Below, piece by piece: positions 18,448 through 27,555 of a stretch of DNA of 64,000 bases; position 1 is the first letter of the stretch, and each line of letters opens with the position of its first letter. The DNA comes from Streptomyces cellulosae (GTDB taxonomy: Bacteria > Actinomycetota > Actinomycetes > Streptomycetales > Streptomycetaceae). Both the position numbers and the translations under genes were made by a program. The DNA is taken from assembly GCA_014655195.1 (NCBI GenBank), contig BNBH01000026.1, forward strand, positions 23,100 to 87,099, written 5' to 3'. Under the pieces are notes generated by a model. It made no database searches, was not told where the DNA came from, and worked only from the letters and a program-made list of their open reading frames with translations.

Positions 18448-19212
18448 GTGCCGAAACCTGAAGTGGACCCGACCGTGCAGCTGGAGCTGAGCGTGGACCG
18501 CGGCTCCCCCGTGCCGTTGTACTTCCAGCTGGCCCAGCAGCTGGAGTCCGCCATCGAGCACGGCACCCTCACCCCCGGCACCCTGCTGGGCAACGAGATC
18601 GAGCTGGCCGCGCGCCTCGGCCTGTCCCGGCCGACCGTCCGCCAGGCCATCCAGTCGCTGGTCGACAAGGGCCTGCTGGTGCGCCGCCGCGGCGTCGGCA
18701 CCCAGGTCGTCCACAGCAAGGTCAAACGCCCGCTGGAGCTGAGCAGCCTCTACGACGACCTGGAGTCCGCGGGCCAGCGCCCCACCACCACCGTGCTGGT
18801 CAACACCATGGTCGCCGCGTCCGCCGAGGTCGCCGCCGCGCTCGGGGTGAGCGAGGGAAGCGAGGTGCACCGCATCGAGCGGCTGCGCTCCGCGCACGGC
18901 GAGCCCATCGCGTACCTCTGCAACTACATCCCGCCCGGCCTGCTCGACCTGGACACCGGCCAGCTCGAGGCCACCGGCCTGTACCGGCTGATGCGGGCCG
19001 CCGGGATCACCCTGCACAGCGCCCGCCAGACCATCGGCGCGCGGGCCGCCACCGCCGGCGAGGCCGAGCGGCTGTGCGAACAGCCCGGCGCCCCGCTGCT
19101 CACCATGCAGCGGGTCACCTTCGACGACACCGGCCGCGCGGTCGAGTACGGCACGCACACCTACCGGCCCTCGCGGTACTCCTTCGAGTTCCAGCTGCTC
19201 GTACGGAACTGA
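18448..19212 (+). CDS. GntR/HutC-family transcriptional regulator
   Basis: This 254-residue protein has a GntR winged HTH at about residues 20-85 (PLYFQLAQQLESAIEHG, GLSRPTVRQAIQSLVDKGLLVRRRGVGTQV) and a UTRA ligand domain (VHRIERLRSAHGEPIAYLCNYIPPG, LMRAAGITLHSARQTI, VEYGTHTYRPSRYSFEFQL). HutC members respond to small sugars, amino acids or inositol-related ligands. It is divergent from the dehydrogenase and upstream of a ROK kinase, with matching palindromes at both promoters, so a three-gene regulon is proposed. Confidence 0.9.
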   Translation: MPKPEVDPTVQLELSVDRGSPVPLYFQLAQQLESAIEHGTLTPGTLLGNEIELAARLGLSRPTVRQAIQSLVDKGLLVRRRGVGTQVVHSKVKRPLELSSLYDDLESAGQRPTTTVLVNTMVAASAEVAAALGVSEGSEVHRIERLRSAHGEPIAYLCNYIPPGLLDLDTGQLEATGLYRLMRAAGITLHSARQTIGARAATAGEAERLCEQPGAPLLTMQRVTFDDTGRAVEYGTHTYRPSRYSFEFQLLVRN

Positions 19213-19243
19213 TCCGGGACGCCTCCGGGCCGCTCGGTCGTCG

Positions 19244-19259
19244 CATTGTCCGGACAATG
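19244..19259. promoter_or_regulatory. 16-bp perfect palindrome CATTGTCCGGACAATG
   Basis: It lies 32 bp after the GntR stop and about 180 bp before the ROK kinase start. Its core TGTCCGGACA (19247-19256) equals the palindrome in the divergent gap at 18388-18397, so it is a strong operator candidate for the GntR protein. Confidence 0.65.
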
Positions 19260-19437
19260 TGACGCGATCCACAGGCGTACGGTGGGAGCCCGCAGGCCGG
19301 TGCGGACGCGAACGGCGGAGGGCCCGCCTCCGCCCCGCCCGCGCCCCTTGTCCACCCGCTTCCGGTGCCGGATTCGACGAACCCCGTCACCTGCCCGGTA
19401 CCGCGATCGGGGCACCCGTGCGGCAGAATCGGGCCCG

Positions 19438-20589
19438 ATGAGCACCTACCGCGACTTCACCGCCCCCATCGGCTCCCGGCGCGCGACCGTCCTGAGAACG
19501 GTCGGTACGCGGGAGCGCCGCTCCCACCTGTCGGCGCCCCGGGTGCCGACCGTGGGCATCGACATCGGCGGCACCAAAGTGATGGCGGGCGTCGTGGACG
19601 CCGACGGGAACATCCTGGAGAAGCTCCGCACGGAGACCCCGGACAAGTCGAAGAGCCCGAAAGTCGTCGAGGACACCATCTGCGAACTCGTCCTGGACCT
19701 GTCCGACCGGCACGACGTGCACGCCGTCGGCATCGGCGCGGCCGGCTGGGTCGACGCCGACCGCAACCGGGTGCTCTTCGCCCCCCACCTGTCCTGGCGC
19801 AACGAACCCCTGCGCGACCGCCTCGCCGGCCGTCTCGCCGTCCCGGTGCTCGTGGACAACGACGCGAACTCCGCCGCCTGGGCCGAGTGGCGCTTCGGCG
19901 CCGGACGCGGCGAGGACAACCTCGTCATGATCACCCTCGGCACCGGCATCGGCGGCGCCATCCTCGAGGACGGCCAGGTCAAGCGCGGCAAGTACGGCGT
20001 CGCCGGCGAGTTCGGGCATATGCAGGTCGTGCCCGGCGGACACCGCTGCCCCTGCGGCAACCGCGGCTGCTGGGAGCAGTACAGCTCGGGCAACGCCCTG
20101 GTGCGCGAGGCCCGCGAGCTGGCCGCCGCCGACTCCCCCGTCGCCTACGGGATCATCGAGCACGTCAAGGGCAACATCGCCGACATCACCGGCCCGATGA
20201 TCACCGAGCTGGCGCGCGAGGGCGACGCCATGTGCATCGAACTGCTCCAGGACATCGGCCAGTGGCTCGGCGTCGGCATCGCCAACCTGGCCGCCGCCCT
20301 CGACCCCTCCTGCTTCGTCGTCGTCGGCGGCGTCTCCGCGGCCGACGACCTGCTCATCGGCCCCGCCCGGGACGCCTTCAAACGGCACCTCACCGGGCGC
20401 GGCTACCGCCCGGAGGCCCGCGTCGTGCGCGCCCAGCTCGGCCCCGAGGCCGGCATGGTCGGCGCCGCCGACCTGGCCCGCCTGGTCGCCCGCCGCTTCC
20501 GCCGCGCCAAGCGCCGCCGCGTCGAGCGGTACGAGCGGTTCGAGCGGTTCACGCAGGCCGCCCGCAAGGCCACCTCGGAGTCGCTGTGA
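19438..20589 (+). CDS. ROK-family sugar kinase (glucokinase-like)
   Basis: This 383-residue kinase has the ATP-binding GIDIGGTKVMAGVVD near residue 40, VLVDNDANSAAWAEWRFG (catalytic Asp in DNDAN), the LGTGIGGAI loop, and the ROK zinc motif GHRCPCGNRGCWEQYSS. An N-terminal extension of about 40 residues and a basic C-tail distinguish it from housekeeping glucokinase. The start ATG 19438 follows a GTCCGGACA-type operator region. A membrane-protein gene overlaps its stop. The sugar phosphorylated is not evident. Confidence 0.88.
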   Translation: MSTYRDFTAPIGSRRATVLRTVGTRERRSHLSAPRVPTVGIDIGGTKVMAGVVDADGNILEKLRTETPDKSKSPKVVEDTICELVLDLSDRHDVHAVGIGAAGWVDADRNRVLFAPHLSWRNEPLRDRLAGRLAVPVLVDNDANSAAWAEWRFGAGRGEDNLVMITLGTGIGGAILEDGQVKRGKYGVAGEFGHMQVVPGGHRCPCGNRGCWEQYSSGNALVREARELAAADSPVAYGIIEHVKGNIADITGPMITELAREGDAMCIELLQDIGQWLGVGIANLAAALDPSCFVVVGGVSAADDLLIGPARDAFKRHLTGRGYRPEARVVRAQLGPEAGMVGAADLARLVARRFRRAKRRRVERYERFERFTQAARKATSESL

Positions 20590-21182
20590 CGGGCGAGCTT
20601 CCTCCGCTGACGAACGAACCCGGCCGCCCCGGGGGGCAGGGCGGGGCGCACACCGGTGAGGACCGGCGCCACATGATCCGCCGCCGCGCCCTCACCCTGC
20701 TGATCATCGTCCTGCTCATCGGCGTCCCCGCCGGCTACCTGGTGATCTCCGCCAACCAGAGCCGGGCCAGCGGCAAGGACAAGGAGGCGAAGTACTCGGC
20801 GACCGGCCTCACCGAGGGCTGGCCCTCCAAGCTCCAGCGCCGCATCTACCAGGTGCCCGTGCCGCACCCGGCCTGGTGGGTCGCCTCGTACGAGACGAAC
20901 AACTGGAAGACCAGCCGCCTCTACGTCGAGTTCGAGACCAGCGACGCGGGCCTGACCGCGTTCCTGACCAGCATGGGCATGTCGGAGAAGGACCTGAAGA
21001 AGGACCGCCTGACGATCGGTGAGCGCGACCGCGACGTCACCGGCTGGACCTTCGACGGCCCCGGCACCTGGTCCGGCCTGGTGCACAAGCAGGAGGACCC
21101 GGCGCCCACGCACGAGGTCGTCGTCAACCACGACAAGCCCGGCTACCCGCGCGTGTACGTCGTGGCCCGCACCGTGCCCTAG
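20586..21182 (+). CDS. Membrane-anchored extracytoplasmic protein of unknown function
   Basis: This 198-residue protein has a basic N-terminus (RRHMIRRRALTL) followed by one hydrophobic helix (LIIVLLIGVPAGYLVI, about residues 37-53) and an extracellular domain rich in Trp/Tyr (VPHPAWWVASYETNNWKTSRLYVEFETS). Its GTG start overlaps the kinase stop (GTGA), so the pair is translationally coupled. I do not recognise the soluble domain. Small anchored proteins like this are commonly found after ROK kinase genes in Streptomyces, but no role is known to me. Confidence 0.75.
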   Translation: MTGELPPLTNEPGRPGGQGGAHTGEDRRHMIRRRALTLLIIVLLIGVPAGYLVISANQSRASGKDKEAKYSATGLTEGWPSKLQRRIYQVPVPHPAWWVASYETNNWKTSRLYVEFETSDAGLTAFLTSMGMSEKDLKKDRLTIGERDRDVTGWTFDGPGTWSGLVHKQEDPAPTHEVVVNHDKPGYPRVYVVARTVP

Positions 21183-21281
21183 CCTGCCCGCCTGCTTGGG
21201 CCGCCGGAGCCGATTGTCGGACCCCGCCCGTAGAGTCGAAGACGACTGGTCCGACGGACGGGAGGGGAGGTGACAAGGCGT

Positions 21282-24143
21282 ATGAGTGTCTCGACGGCCG
21301 ACGGGTTCGCGGTCTCGTCGCTGCCTGCCGTGTTCCTGCCCGCACCCCTCCCGCGCGACGGACGGATCGCCTTCTACGACCCCGACGGCGCGGACCTGCC
21401 CCCGGAGGAGGACGAGGACGTGCCCGCGAGGGACGGGCGCGCCCGGCGCACGGAGCTCACCGTCGTACGCCCCCACGGCGCGAGTGTGCGCCGCCGTACC
21501 GTCCCCGCGCTGTCCCTTCCCGTGGACGAGGCCCTGCCCCTGCTGGTCAGCGCCCGGCACGACCCGGCGGCCCACCCGGCCGCCGCCTGCTGGGGCGCCG
21601 CCGCCCTGCACGCCCTGCGGCTCACCGCCCGGGGCCGCCTGCTGCCCGGCCTCACCACCGAGGGCTACGACGCCTGGCGCGCCGGCCCGCTCGAACCGGA
21701 CGACGTGACCCACCTGCGCGCGGTGGCCGCATCCCTCCCGTACGAGGGCCACGCGGTGCCCCTGCCCGGGCCGGGCCCGCTGCGCCTGCCCCAGCCGGAG
21801 GCGCTGGTCCGCGCCTTCCTCGACGCCGTCGCCGACACCCTGCCCCGCACACCCGCCGCGCCCTACGCCTCCGGACCGCCGTTCGCCGCCCGGCGGCCCC
21901 AGCGGCTGCCCGACGCCCGGGACTGGGCCGCGGAGGTCGCAGCAGGCATGGACGCGGGCGTACGGATCTCGCTGCGCCTGGACCTCTCCGCGCACGACCT
22001 CTTCGACGCCGACGGGACCGCGGGCGGCAGTGGCGCGCGGGGGGCGGGCGCGGCGATCGTGCAGGTCCACAGCCTGTCCGACCCCACCCTGGTGGCCGAC
22101 GCGGCGGCCCTCTGGTCCGGCGAGGCCGACCACGGTTTCGGGCCCCGCGCGCGCGTGGACGCCGCCCTCGCGGTGCGCCGCGCCGCCCGCGTCTGGCCCC
22201 CGCTGGACCGGCTCGCCGACCAGGACGTGCCGGACGTGCTCGCCCTGTCCGAGGACGAGCTGAGCGACCTCCTCGGCGTGGCGGCCACCCGGCTCGCGGC
22301 GGCCGGGGTCGCCGTGCACTGGCCGCGCGACCTCGCCCAGGACCTCACCGCCACGGCCGTGGTCCGCTCCGCGCCCGGCTCGGCGACCGACGGCACCGGC
22401 TTCTTCGAGAGCGAGGACCTGCTGCGGTTCGGCTGGCAGATCGCCCTCGGCGGCGACCCGCTGAGCGAGGCCGAGATGGACGCCCTGGCCGAGGCGCACC
22501 GTCCGATCGTCCGGCTCCGCGACCAGTGGGTGCTGGTCGACCCCGCCCTCGTCCGCAAGGCACGTAAGCGGGACCTGGGCCTGCTCGACCCCGTCGACGC
22601 GCTGTCCGTCGCCCTCACCGGGGAGGCTGAGGTCGACGGCGAGACGGTGGAGGCGGTGCCCGTCGGCACGCTGGCCGCCCTCCGCGACCGCCTGACCGCG
22701 GGCGTGCGGCCCGCCGACCCCCCGCCCGGCCTCGACGCCACCCTCCGCGACTACCAGCTGCGCGGCCTGGCCTGGCTGGACCTCATGACCTCCCTCGGCC
22801 TGGGCGGCTGCCTCGCCGACGACATGGGCCTCGGCAAGACGATCACGCTCGTCGCGCTGCACCTCAAGCGCGCCCGCCGCGAGCCCACCCTGGTGGTCTG
22901 CCCCGCCTCCCTGCTCGGGAACTGGCAGCGGGAGATCACCCGGTTCGCCCCCGGCGTGCCCGTACGCCGCTTCCACGGCCCCGACCGCACCCTCGACGGC
23001 CTGGACGGCGGCTTCGTCCTCACCACCTACGGCACCATGCGCTCCGCCGCGCCCACCCTGGCGGAACAGCGGTGGGGCATGGTCGTCGCCGACGAGGCGC
23101 AGCACGTCAAGAACCCGCACTCGGCGACGGCCAAGGCGCTGCGCACCATCCCCGCCCCCGCGCGCGTTGCCCTCACCGGCACGCCCGTGGAGAACAACCT
23201 CTCCGAGCTGTGGGCCCTCCTCGACTGGACCACCCCCGGCCTCCTCGGCCCGCTCAAGTCCTTCCGCGCCCGGCACGCGCGCGCGGTCGAGACCGGCGAG
23301 GACGACCAGGCGGTCGAGCGGCTGGCCCGCCTGGTCCGCCCCTTCCTGCTCCGCCGCAAGAAGTCCGACCCGGGCATCGTCCCCGAGCTGCCGCCCAAGA
23401 CGGAGACGGACCACCCGGTGCCGCTCACCCGCGAACAGGGCGCGCTGTACGAGGCGGTGGTGCGGGAGTCGATGACCGCCATCGAGACCGCGCAGGGGAT
23501 GGGGCGCCGCGGCCTGGTCCTGAAGCTGCTGACCTCGCTCAAGCAGGTCTGCGACCATCCCGCGCTGTACCTCAAGGAGGAACACGCCCCGGCCGGCGAC
23601 AGCCTCGCCGCCCGCTCCGGGAAACTCGCCCTCCTCGACGAACTGCTGGACACGGTGCTCGCGGAGGACGGCTCCGCCCTCGTCTTCACCCAGTACGTCG
23701 GCATGGCCCGCCTGATCACCCGCCACCTCGCCGAGCGCGCGGTGCCGGTCGCCCTGCTGCACGGCGGGACGCCGGTGCCCGAGCGGGAGCGGATGGTGGA
23801 CCGCTTCCAGGCCGGCGCGGTCCCGGTGCTCGTCCTGTCCCTCAAGGCGGCGGGCACGGGCCTCAACCTCACCCGCGCCGGACACGTCGTCCACTTCGAC
23901 CGCTGGTGGAACCCGGCGGTGGAGGAACAGGCCACCGACCGCGCGTACCGCATCGGCCAGACCCAGCCCGTCCAGGTCCACCGCCTGGTCACCGAGGGCA
24001 CGGTGGAGGACCGCATCGCGGAGATGCTCCAGTCCAAGCGGGCCCTCGCCGACGCGATCCTCGGCTCGGGCGAGGCGGCCCTGACGGAACTGTCCGACCG
24101 CGACCTGTCCGACCTGGTGTCCCTGCGGAGGACGACGACATGA
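21282..24143 (+). CDS. SNF2/RapA-family ATPase (DEAD/DEAH-like helicase)
   Basis: This protein of about 953 residues has the Snf2 core in its C-terminal half: DYQLRGLAWLDLM, Walker A DDMGLGKTI, motif II DEAQHVKN, ALTGTPVENNLSELW, then helicase motifs VFTQYVGMARLI, LSLKAAGTGLNL, HFDRWWNPAVEEQATDRAYRIGQ. The N-terminal 480 residues form the bacterial SNF2-associated region. Such enzymes translocate on dsDNA and remodel bound proteins. ATG 21282 sits 8 nt after GGAGGTGA; GTG 21270 is in frame. The stop overlaps the next gene (ATGA). SNF2 plus SWIM pairs are a conserved actinobacterial unit. Confidence 0.92.
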   Translation: MSVSTADGFAVSSLPAVFLPAPLPRDGRIAFYDPDGADLPPEEDEDVPARDGRARRTELTVVRPHGASVRRRTVPALSLPVDEALPLLVSARHDPAAHPAAACWGAAALHALRLTARGRLLPGLTTEGYDAWRAGPLEPDDVTHLRAVAASLPYEGHAVPLPGPGPLRLPQPEALVRAFLDAVADTLPRTPAAPYASGPPFAARRPQRLPDARDWAAEVAAGMDAGVRISLRLDLSAHDLFDADGTAGGSGARGAGAAIVQVHSLSDPTLVADAAALWSGEADHGFGPRARVDAALAVRRAARVWPPLDRLADQDVPDVLALSEDELSDLLGVAATRLAAAGVAVHWPRDLAQDLTATAVVRSAPGSATDGTGFFESEDLLRFGWQIALGGDPLSEAEMDALAEAHRPIVRLRDQWVLVDPALVRKARKRDLGLLDPVDALSVALTGEAEVDGETVEAVPVGTLAALRDRLTAGVRPADPPPGLDATLRDYQLRGLAWLDLMTSLGLGGCLADDMGLGKTITLVALHLKRARREPTLVVCPASLLGNWQREITRFAPGVPVRRFHGPDRTLDGLDGGFVLTTYGTMRSAAPTLAEQRWGMVVADEAQHVKNPHSATAKALRTIPAPARVALTGTPVENNLSELWALLDWTTPGLLGPLKSFRARHARAVETGEDDQAVERLARLVRPFLLRRKKSDPGIVPELPPKTETDHPVPLTREQGALYEAVVRESMTAIETAQGMGRRGLVLKLLTSLKQVCDHPALYLKEEHAPAGDSLAARSGKLALLDELLDTVLAEDGSALVFTQYVGMARLITRHLAERAVPVALLHGGTPVPERERMVDRFQAGAVPVLVLSLKAAGTGLNLTRAGHVVHFDRWWNPAVEEQATDRAYRIGQTQPVQVHRLVTEGTVEDRIAEMLQSKRALADAILGSGEAALTELSDRDLSDLVSLRRTTT

Positions 24144-26662
24144 GGCCACGACCGTCGGAGGAGGCGAGGGAGGCGCTGCGGGCGGCGCGTGAGGCGGGTG
24201 CGGTGTCCGGGGACACGGGGGCTCAGGAGGAGGGGACTCCTTCGGTCGCGGAGGCCGCGGAGCTTGGCTCGGCGTCGCCGGCGTCTCCGGCTGATGCGGC
24301 GCGCGAGGCGGTGCGCCGTGTGGTGGCTGAGGCCGGCCGGGAGTCTCGTCCGGCGGACGCGGTGCGGGACGCGTTGGGCGGTGCGGCGGTTGTGGGGGCG
24401 GGGGCTGAGGAGGACGCTTCGGCAGTTGCGGCCGGCCGGGAGTCCCGTCGGGCGGACGCGGCGCGCCCGGCGCTGCGTCGTGCGGCGGCTGCGGGGGAGG
24501 GGTCCGCTCGGGTCGGTGCGTCGACTCCGGCTGGTCGGGCTCCCCGTCCGTCCGACGCGGCGCGGGAGGCATTGGACCGTGCGCGGCGGGCGCGGCGCGG
24601 AGTGGCGGCCGGCTGGGAAACCGGTGAGGTGCGGGCGCCCTCGGAGGCGGTCGCCGGGCCGCACGTGGAGCATGCGCCGTCGGCGAGCGGCGAGGGGGCG
24701 CCTTCCCGGGACGCGGAGGGTGAGGCAACTCCCCCGGCCGCCGTGAGCGGCGCACCGAGCGCGGCGCATCCTGCCGACGAGGATCCGCCCACCCCCGCTC
24801 CGGCCGCGCCCGGCTCCGACGACCAGGCTCTCGACGGGCCCGAGGCGTCCGGCTCGACCGACACCACCGACTCGCCCCCGTCCTCCCGCCCCGGCGACAT
24901 CGCCCGGGAGGCGTTGCGCGCCGCCCGTGAGGAACGGGCGCGGGCCCTCGCCCGCGAACAGGTGGAAGCAGCGAAGCGTCCCCGTCGTGATCCGGCCCCG
25001 CGCATTCCCCGCACCACGCGGGGTGACCGCGCCGCAGACCGCCGCGCGCGCGAGATCCGGGAAACCCTCGCCGACGCGTTCCGCATGCCCGACATGGCGG
25101 ACGACCCGAGGCCCGACGTCGAGGCGTATCCCACCACCACGGACGCCACGAGGCGCGGCCCCGACGCCGAGCCGCTGGGCGCCCTCGCCTCGGACGAGCC
25201 GACCACCACTCCCGGTGCGACGGGGGTTTCCCCCACCGACACCGATGCCGAGCAGGCTGGTGCCACGGATAAGGCACCGGCCGCCGCACACGGTCGCGGA
25301 CCGACCTTCGCCTCCGCCCGCGTGGGACGGGAGCCGGCCCCTGCCCCCCGCCGGGAGGCCCCCGCCACCCCGGCGGCGCACCCCCGTTCCATGGCCGCCC
25401 CCGCCCGGGACAGCGACCACCGCCGTACCTTCCCCCCGTTCCCTCCCCGCCCCTCCGGTGACGGCGAACGCTTCGCCGAGACCTGGTGGGGGAGGGCGTG
25501 GGTCACCGCGTTGGAGGACGGCGCGCTGGACCCCGCCCGCCTCGCCCGCGGACGCGGCTACGCAGAGCAGGGGCACGTGGACGCCATCACCGTCACGCCG
25601 GGACTGGTCCTGGCGTACGTGCAGGGCAGCCGCCCCCGCCCCTACCGCGTACAGGTACGCCTGCGGACGTTCGACGACGCCGACTGGGACCGTTTCCTGG
25701 ACGCCGCGGCCGACCGACCGGGTCACATCGCTGCCCTGCTGGACAAGGAGATGCCGCAGTCCCTCGCCGACTGCGGCGTCCCCCTCCTCCCCGGCCCCGG
25801 TGACCTCGCCCCCCGCTGCAGTTGTCCCGACTCGGGTCACCCGTGCAAGCACGCGGCGGCGCTCTGCTACCAGACGGCCCGCCTGCTGGACGCCGACCCG
25901 TTCGTGCTGCTTCTCCTGCGCGGGCGCGGCGAGCGCGAGGTGATCGACGCGCTGTCCCGCCTCAGCGCGGCCCGCGCCGCACGGGCGGCCCAGGGACGGG
26001 AACCGGAGCCGCTGCCGGGCGTACGCGCCACCGACGCCGTGTCCCGCCGAGGCCCCGAACTCCCGCCGCTGCCCGCCCCGTTGCCCCCTCCGCAACACCC
26101 GGAACAGCCGCCCGTCTACCCGGCGTCCCCCGGCGGCCCGGACCCCCTCGCACTGGACCAGCTCGCCACCGACGCGGCGGCCCGCGCGCACGCCCTGCTC
26201 ACCACGGGCCGCGACCCGGTCGGCCCGCTCTCCCTCTGGCACGACGCGGTGCGCCTGGCCGCCGCCCGCCCCGGCTCGGGCCTGACCGCGGGCAGCCGCG
26301 AGCTGTACGCGTCGCTCGCGCGGGCGGCCGGCCGTACGCCCGGCGACCTGGCGCGCGCGGTCGCCGCGTGGCGGCAGGGCGGCCCGACCGGACTGGCCGT
26401 GCTGGAGGAGCCGTGGGACCCGCCGGCCGGCCGCTTCGACCGCGCCCGCCCGCTGCTGCTCGCGGCGGACCTCCCCGCGTTCCGCCCGTGGCGCAACCGC
26501 CTCACCCACCCCAGGGGCCACGTCCAGCTCCGCCTGGGCCGCGACAACCTCTGGTACGCGTACGAGTCGGAGCCGGACCAGGACGACTGGTGGCCACGCG
26601 GCACCCCCGACCCCGACCCGGTCGGCGCGCTGACCGGCCTGGACACCCTCGGCGACGCCTGA
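24140..26662 (+). CDS. SWIM zinc-finger protein with N-terminal helical repeats
   Basis: This 840-residue protein has two parts. Residues about 1-330 are low-complexity, Ala/Arg/Glu/Pro-rich, and contain about six copies of a short helix such as SDAAREALDRARRA or GDIAREALRAAREE. Residues about 430-580 begin with FAETWWGRAWVTALE and carry the SWIM motif RCSCPDSGHPCKHAAAL (CxC...CxH). SWIM domains bind DNA or protein. The ATG start overlaps the SNF2 TGA, so it is probably the partner of that ATPase. The repeats vary in number and are likely fast evolving. Confidence 0.85.
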   Translation: MRPRPSEEAREALRAAREAGAVSGDTGAQEEGTPSVAEAAELGSASPASPADAAREAVRRVVAEAGRESRPADAVRDALGGAAVVGAGAEEDASAVAAGRESRRADAARPALRRAAAAGEGSARVGASTPAGRAPRPSDAAREALDRARRARRGVAAGWETGEVRAPSEAVAGPHVEHAPSASGEGAPSRDAEGEATPPAAVSGAPSAAHPADEDPPTPAPAAPGSDDQALDGPEASGSTDTTDSPPSSRPGDIAREALRAAREERARALAREQVEAAKRPRRDPAPRIPRTTRGDRAADRRAREIRETLADAFRMPDMADDPRPDVEAYPTTTDATRRGPDAEPLGALASDEPTTTPGATGVSPTDTDAEQAGATDKAPAAAHGRGPTFASARVGREPAPAPRREAPATPAAHPRSMAAPARDSDHRRTFPPFPPRPSGDGERFAETWWGRAWVTALEDGALDPARLARGRGYAEQGHVDAITVTPGLVLAYVQGSRPRPYRVQVRLRTFDDADWDRFLDAAADRPGHIAALLDKEMPQSLADCGVPLLPGPGDLAPRCSCPDSGHPCKHAAALCYQTARLLDADPFVLLLLRGRGEREVIDALSRLSAARAARAAQGREPEPLPGVRATDAVSRRGPELPPLPAPLPPPQHPEQPPVYPASPGGPDPLALDQLATDAAARAHALLTTGRDPVGPLSLWHDAVRLAAARPGSGLTAGSRELYASLARAAGRTPGDLARAVAAWRQGGPTGLAVLEEPWDPPAGRFDRARPLLLAADLPAFRPWRNRLTHPRGHVQLRLGRDNLWYAYESEPDQDDWWPRGTPDPDPVGALTGLDTLGDA

Positions 26663-26724
26663 CGGCGGGCGCCTGGCCTCAAACACGTTCGTCGGCGGCC
26701 CAGGAACCGTGGCAGTATGCCGAG

Positions 26725-27162
26725 ATGATCCTGATCCGAAAGGGCGATGCCGCGTAGGCGTCCTGGGGCCGTCCGCGCCGAGCGGTGGCGGCCACCCGAG
26801 CACATGCCTGTTCGCCGGATTCCGGGCGTCTCCGCCAGGACCCGGGCAGCGGTGCGACGTGTCGAGGCCGAGCACCTGTGGCCGGATGCCGTCGCCAACG
26901 CGCTCAGCCGGTTCGAGTGGGCTTCAAACAGCCGGGACGCTGTCTGACGGGCCCGTACGAGAGCCCCGGCATCGAGGTCGAGGACGGCAGGGACGACCTG
27001 GAAGTGGCCCTGCGGCACCTCCCGGAAGGGGCCAGAACCGACCTGGGCCGCCTGGTGGAACGGATCGACGCCGAGTTCGAGCGGCGTACGCTTCCGGACC
27101 CGGGTTGGGCGAGCGAGTGGACGGCGGGCCGCTGGTGGTGGTGGCGCATCCGGGAATGGTGA
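26725..27162 (+). pseudogene. Probable decayed gene
   Basis: From ATG 26725 the frame reads ILIRKGDAA, then a TAG at 26755, then stays open to 27162. The end, with IEVEDGRDDLEVALRHLPEG and LGRLVERIDAEFERRTL, has normal Streptomyces codon use and a natural helix pattern. The middle part reads better in another frame (EHLWPDAVANALSRFEW), implying at least one frameshift. It looks like a broken gene of unknown function; the call is weak. Confidence 0.35.
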
Positions 27163-27171
27163 GGACCGCGC

Positions 27172-27390
27172 TCAGCCGGCCGGCCCCCGCATCAGCTCGG
27201 CCGTGCGCCGGTCCGCCGGGAAGAACGTCTCGATGGCGATCTCGTCGAGCGTGACGTCCCGGTGCGCCCCGAAGGCGGTCGTCGTGTACAGCAGCGAGAG
27301 CTCCCCGCACTCGGTCGCCAGCCGCAGCGGCACCACCAGGTCCTGCGCCTCCCCGCCAGGGCCGGGCGCGTCCGCTTCCCCACGGCACAC
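27172..27390 (-). pseudogene. C-terminal fragment of an XRE/MmyB-type regulator
   Basis: The fragment reads DLVVPLRLATECGELSLLYTT and then DVTLDEIAIETFFPADRRTAEL before its stop at 27172. This is the C-terminal end of the MmyB-like ligand domain found after an XRE HTH in many Streptomyces regulators. The HTH and about 200 upstream residues are absent. The break lies next to the 72-bp tandem duplication, so one rearrangement may have produced both. Confidence 0.6.
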
Positions 27391-27411
27391 GACTGAGCCG
27401 CTCCATCGGCG

Positions 27412-27555
27412 GGACGCCCTACTCCTCCCCGCCCCCGGGTGCCGACGGCACCGGCACGTCCACCTGCCGCAGCTCCGCGAGGAGGACGCCCTACTCCTCC
27501 CCGCCCCCGGGCGCCGACGGCACCGGCACGTCCACCTGCCGCAGCTCCGCGAGGA
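27412..27555. repeat. 72-bp tandem duplication at the 3' end of arsR
   Basis: Copy 1 is 27412-27483 and copy 2 is 27484-27555, with a single T/C difference. Copy 2 contains the last 21 codons and stop of the ArsR gene. Copy 1 repeats the same coding text beyond the stop as untranslated sequence, and directly abuts the MmyB-type remnant. Confidence 0.9.

Noticed and set aside
20403..25289. Very long minus-strand open frame (over 1600 codons)
   Set aside because: It is antisense to the ROK, SNF2 and SWIM genes, has runs of Arg/Pro/Gly/Gln without any domain, and is explained by the GC-biased third positions of the plus-strand genes.
27412..27555. Tandem 72-bp repeat as a CRISPR-like array
   Set aside because: Only two adjacent copies with no spacers; it is a simple duplication of the arsR 3' end.
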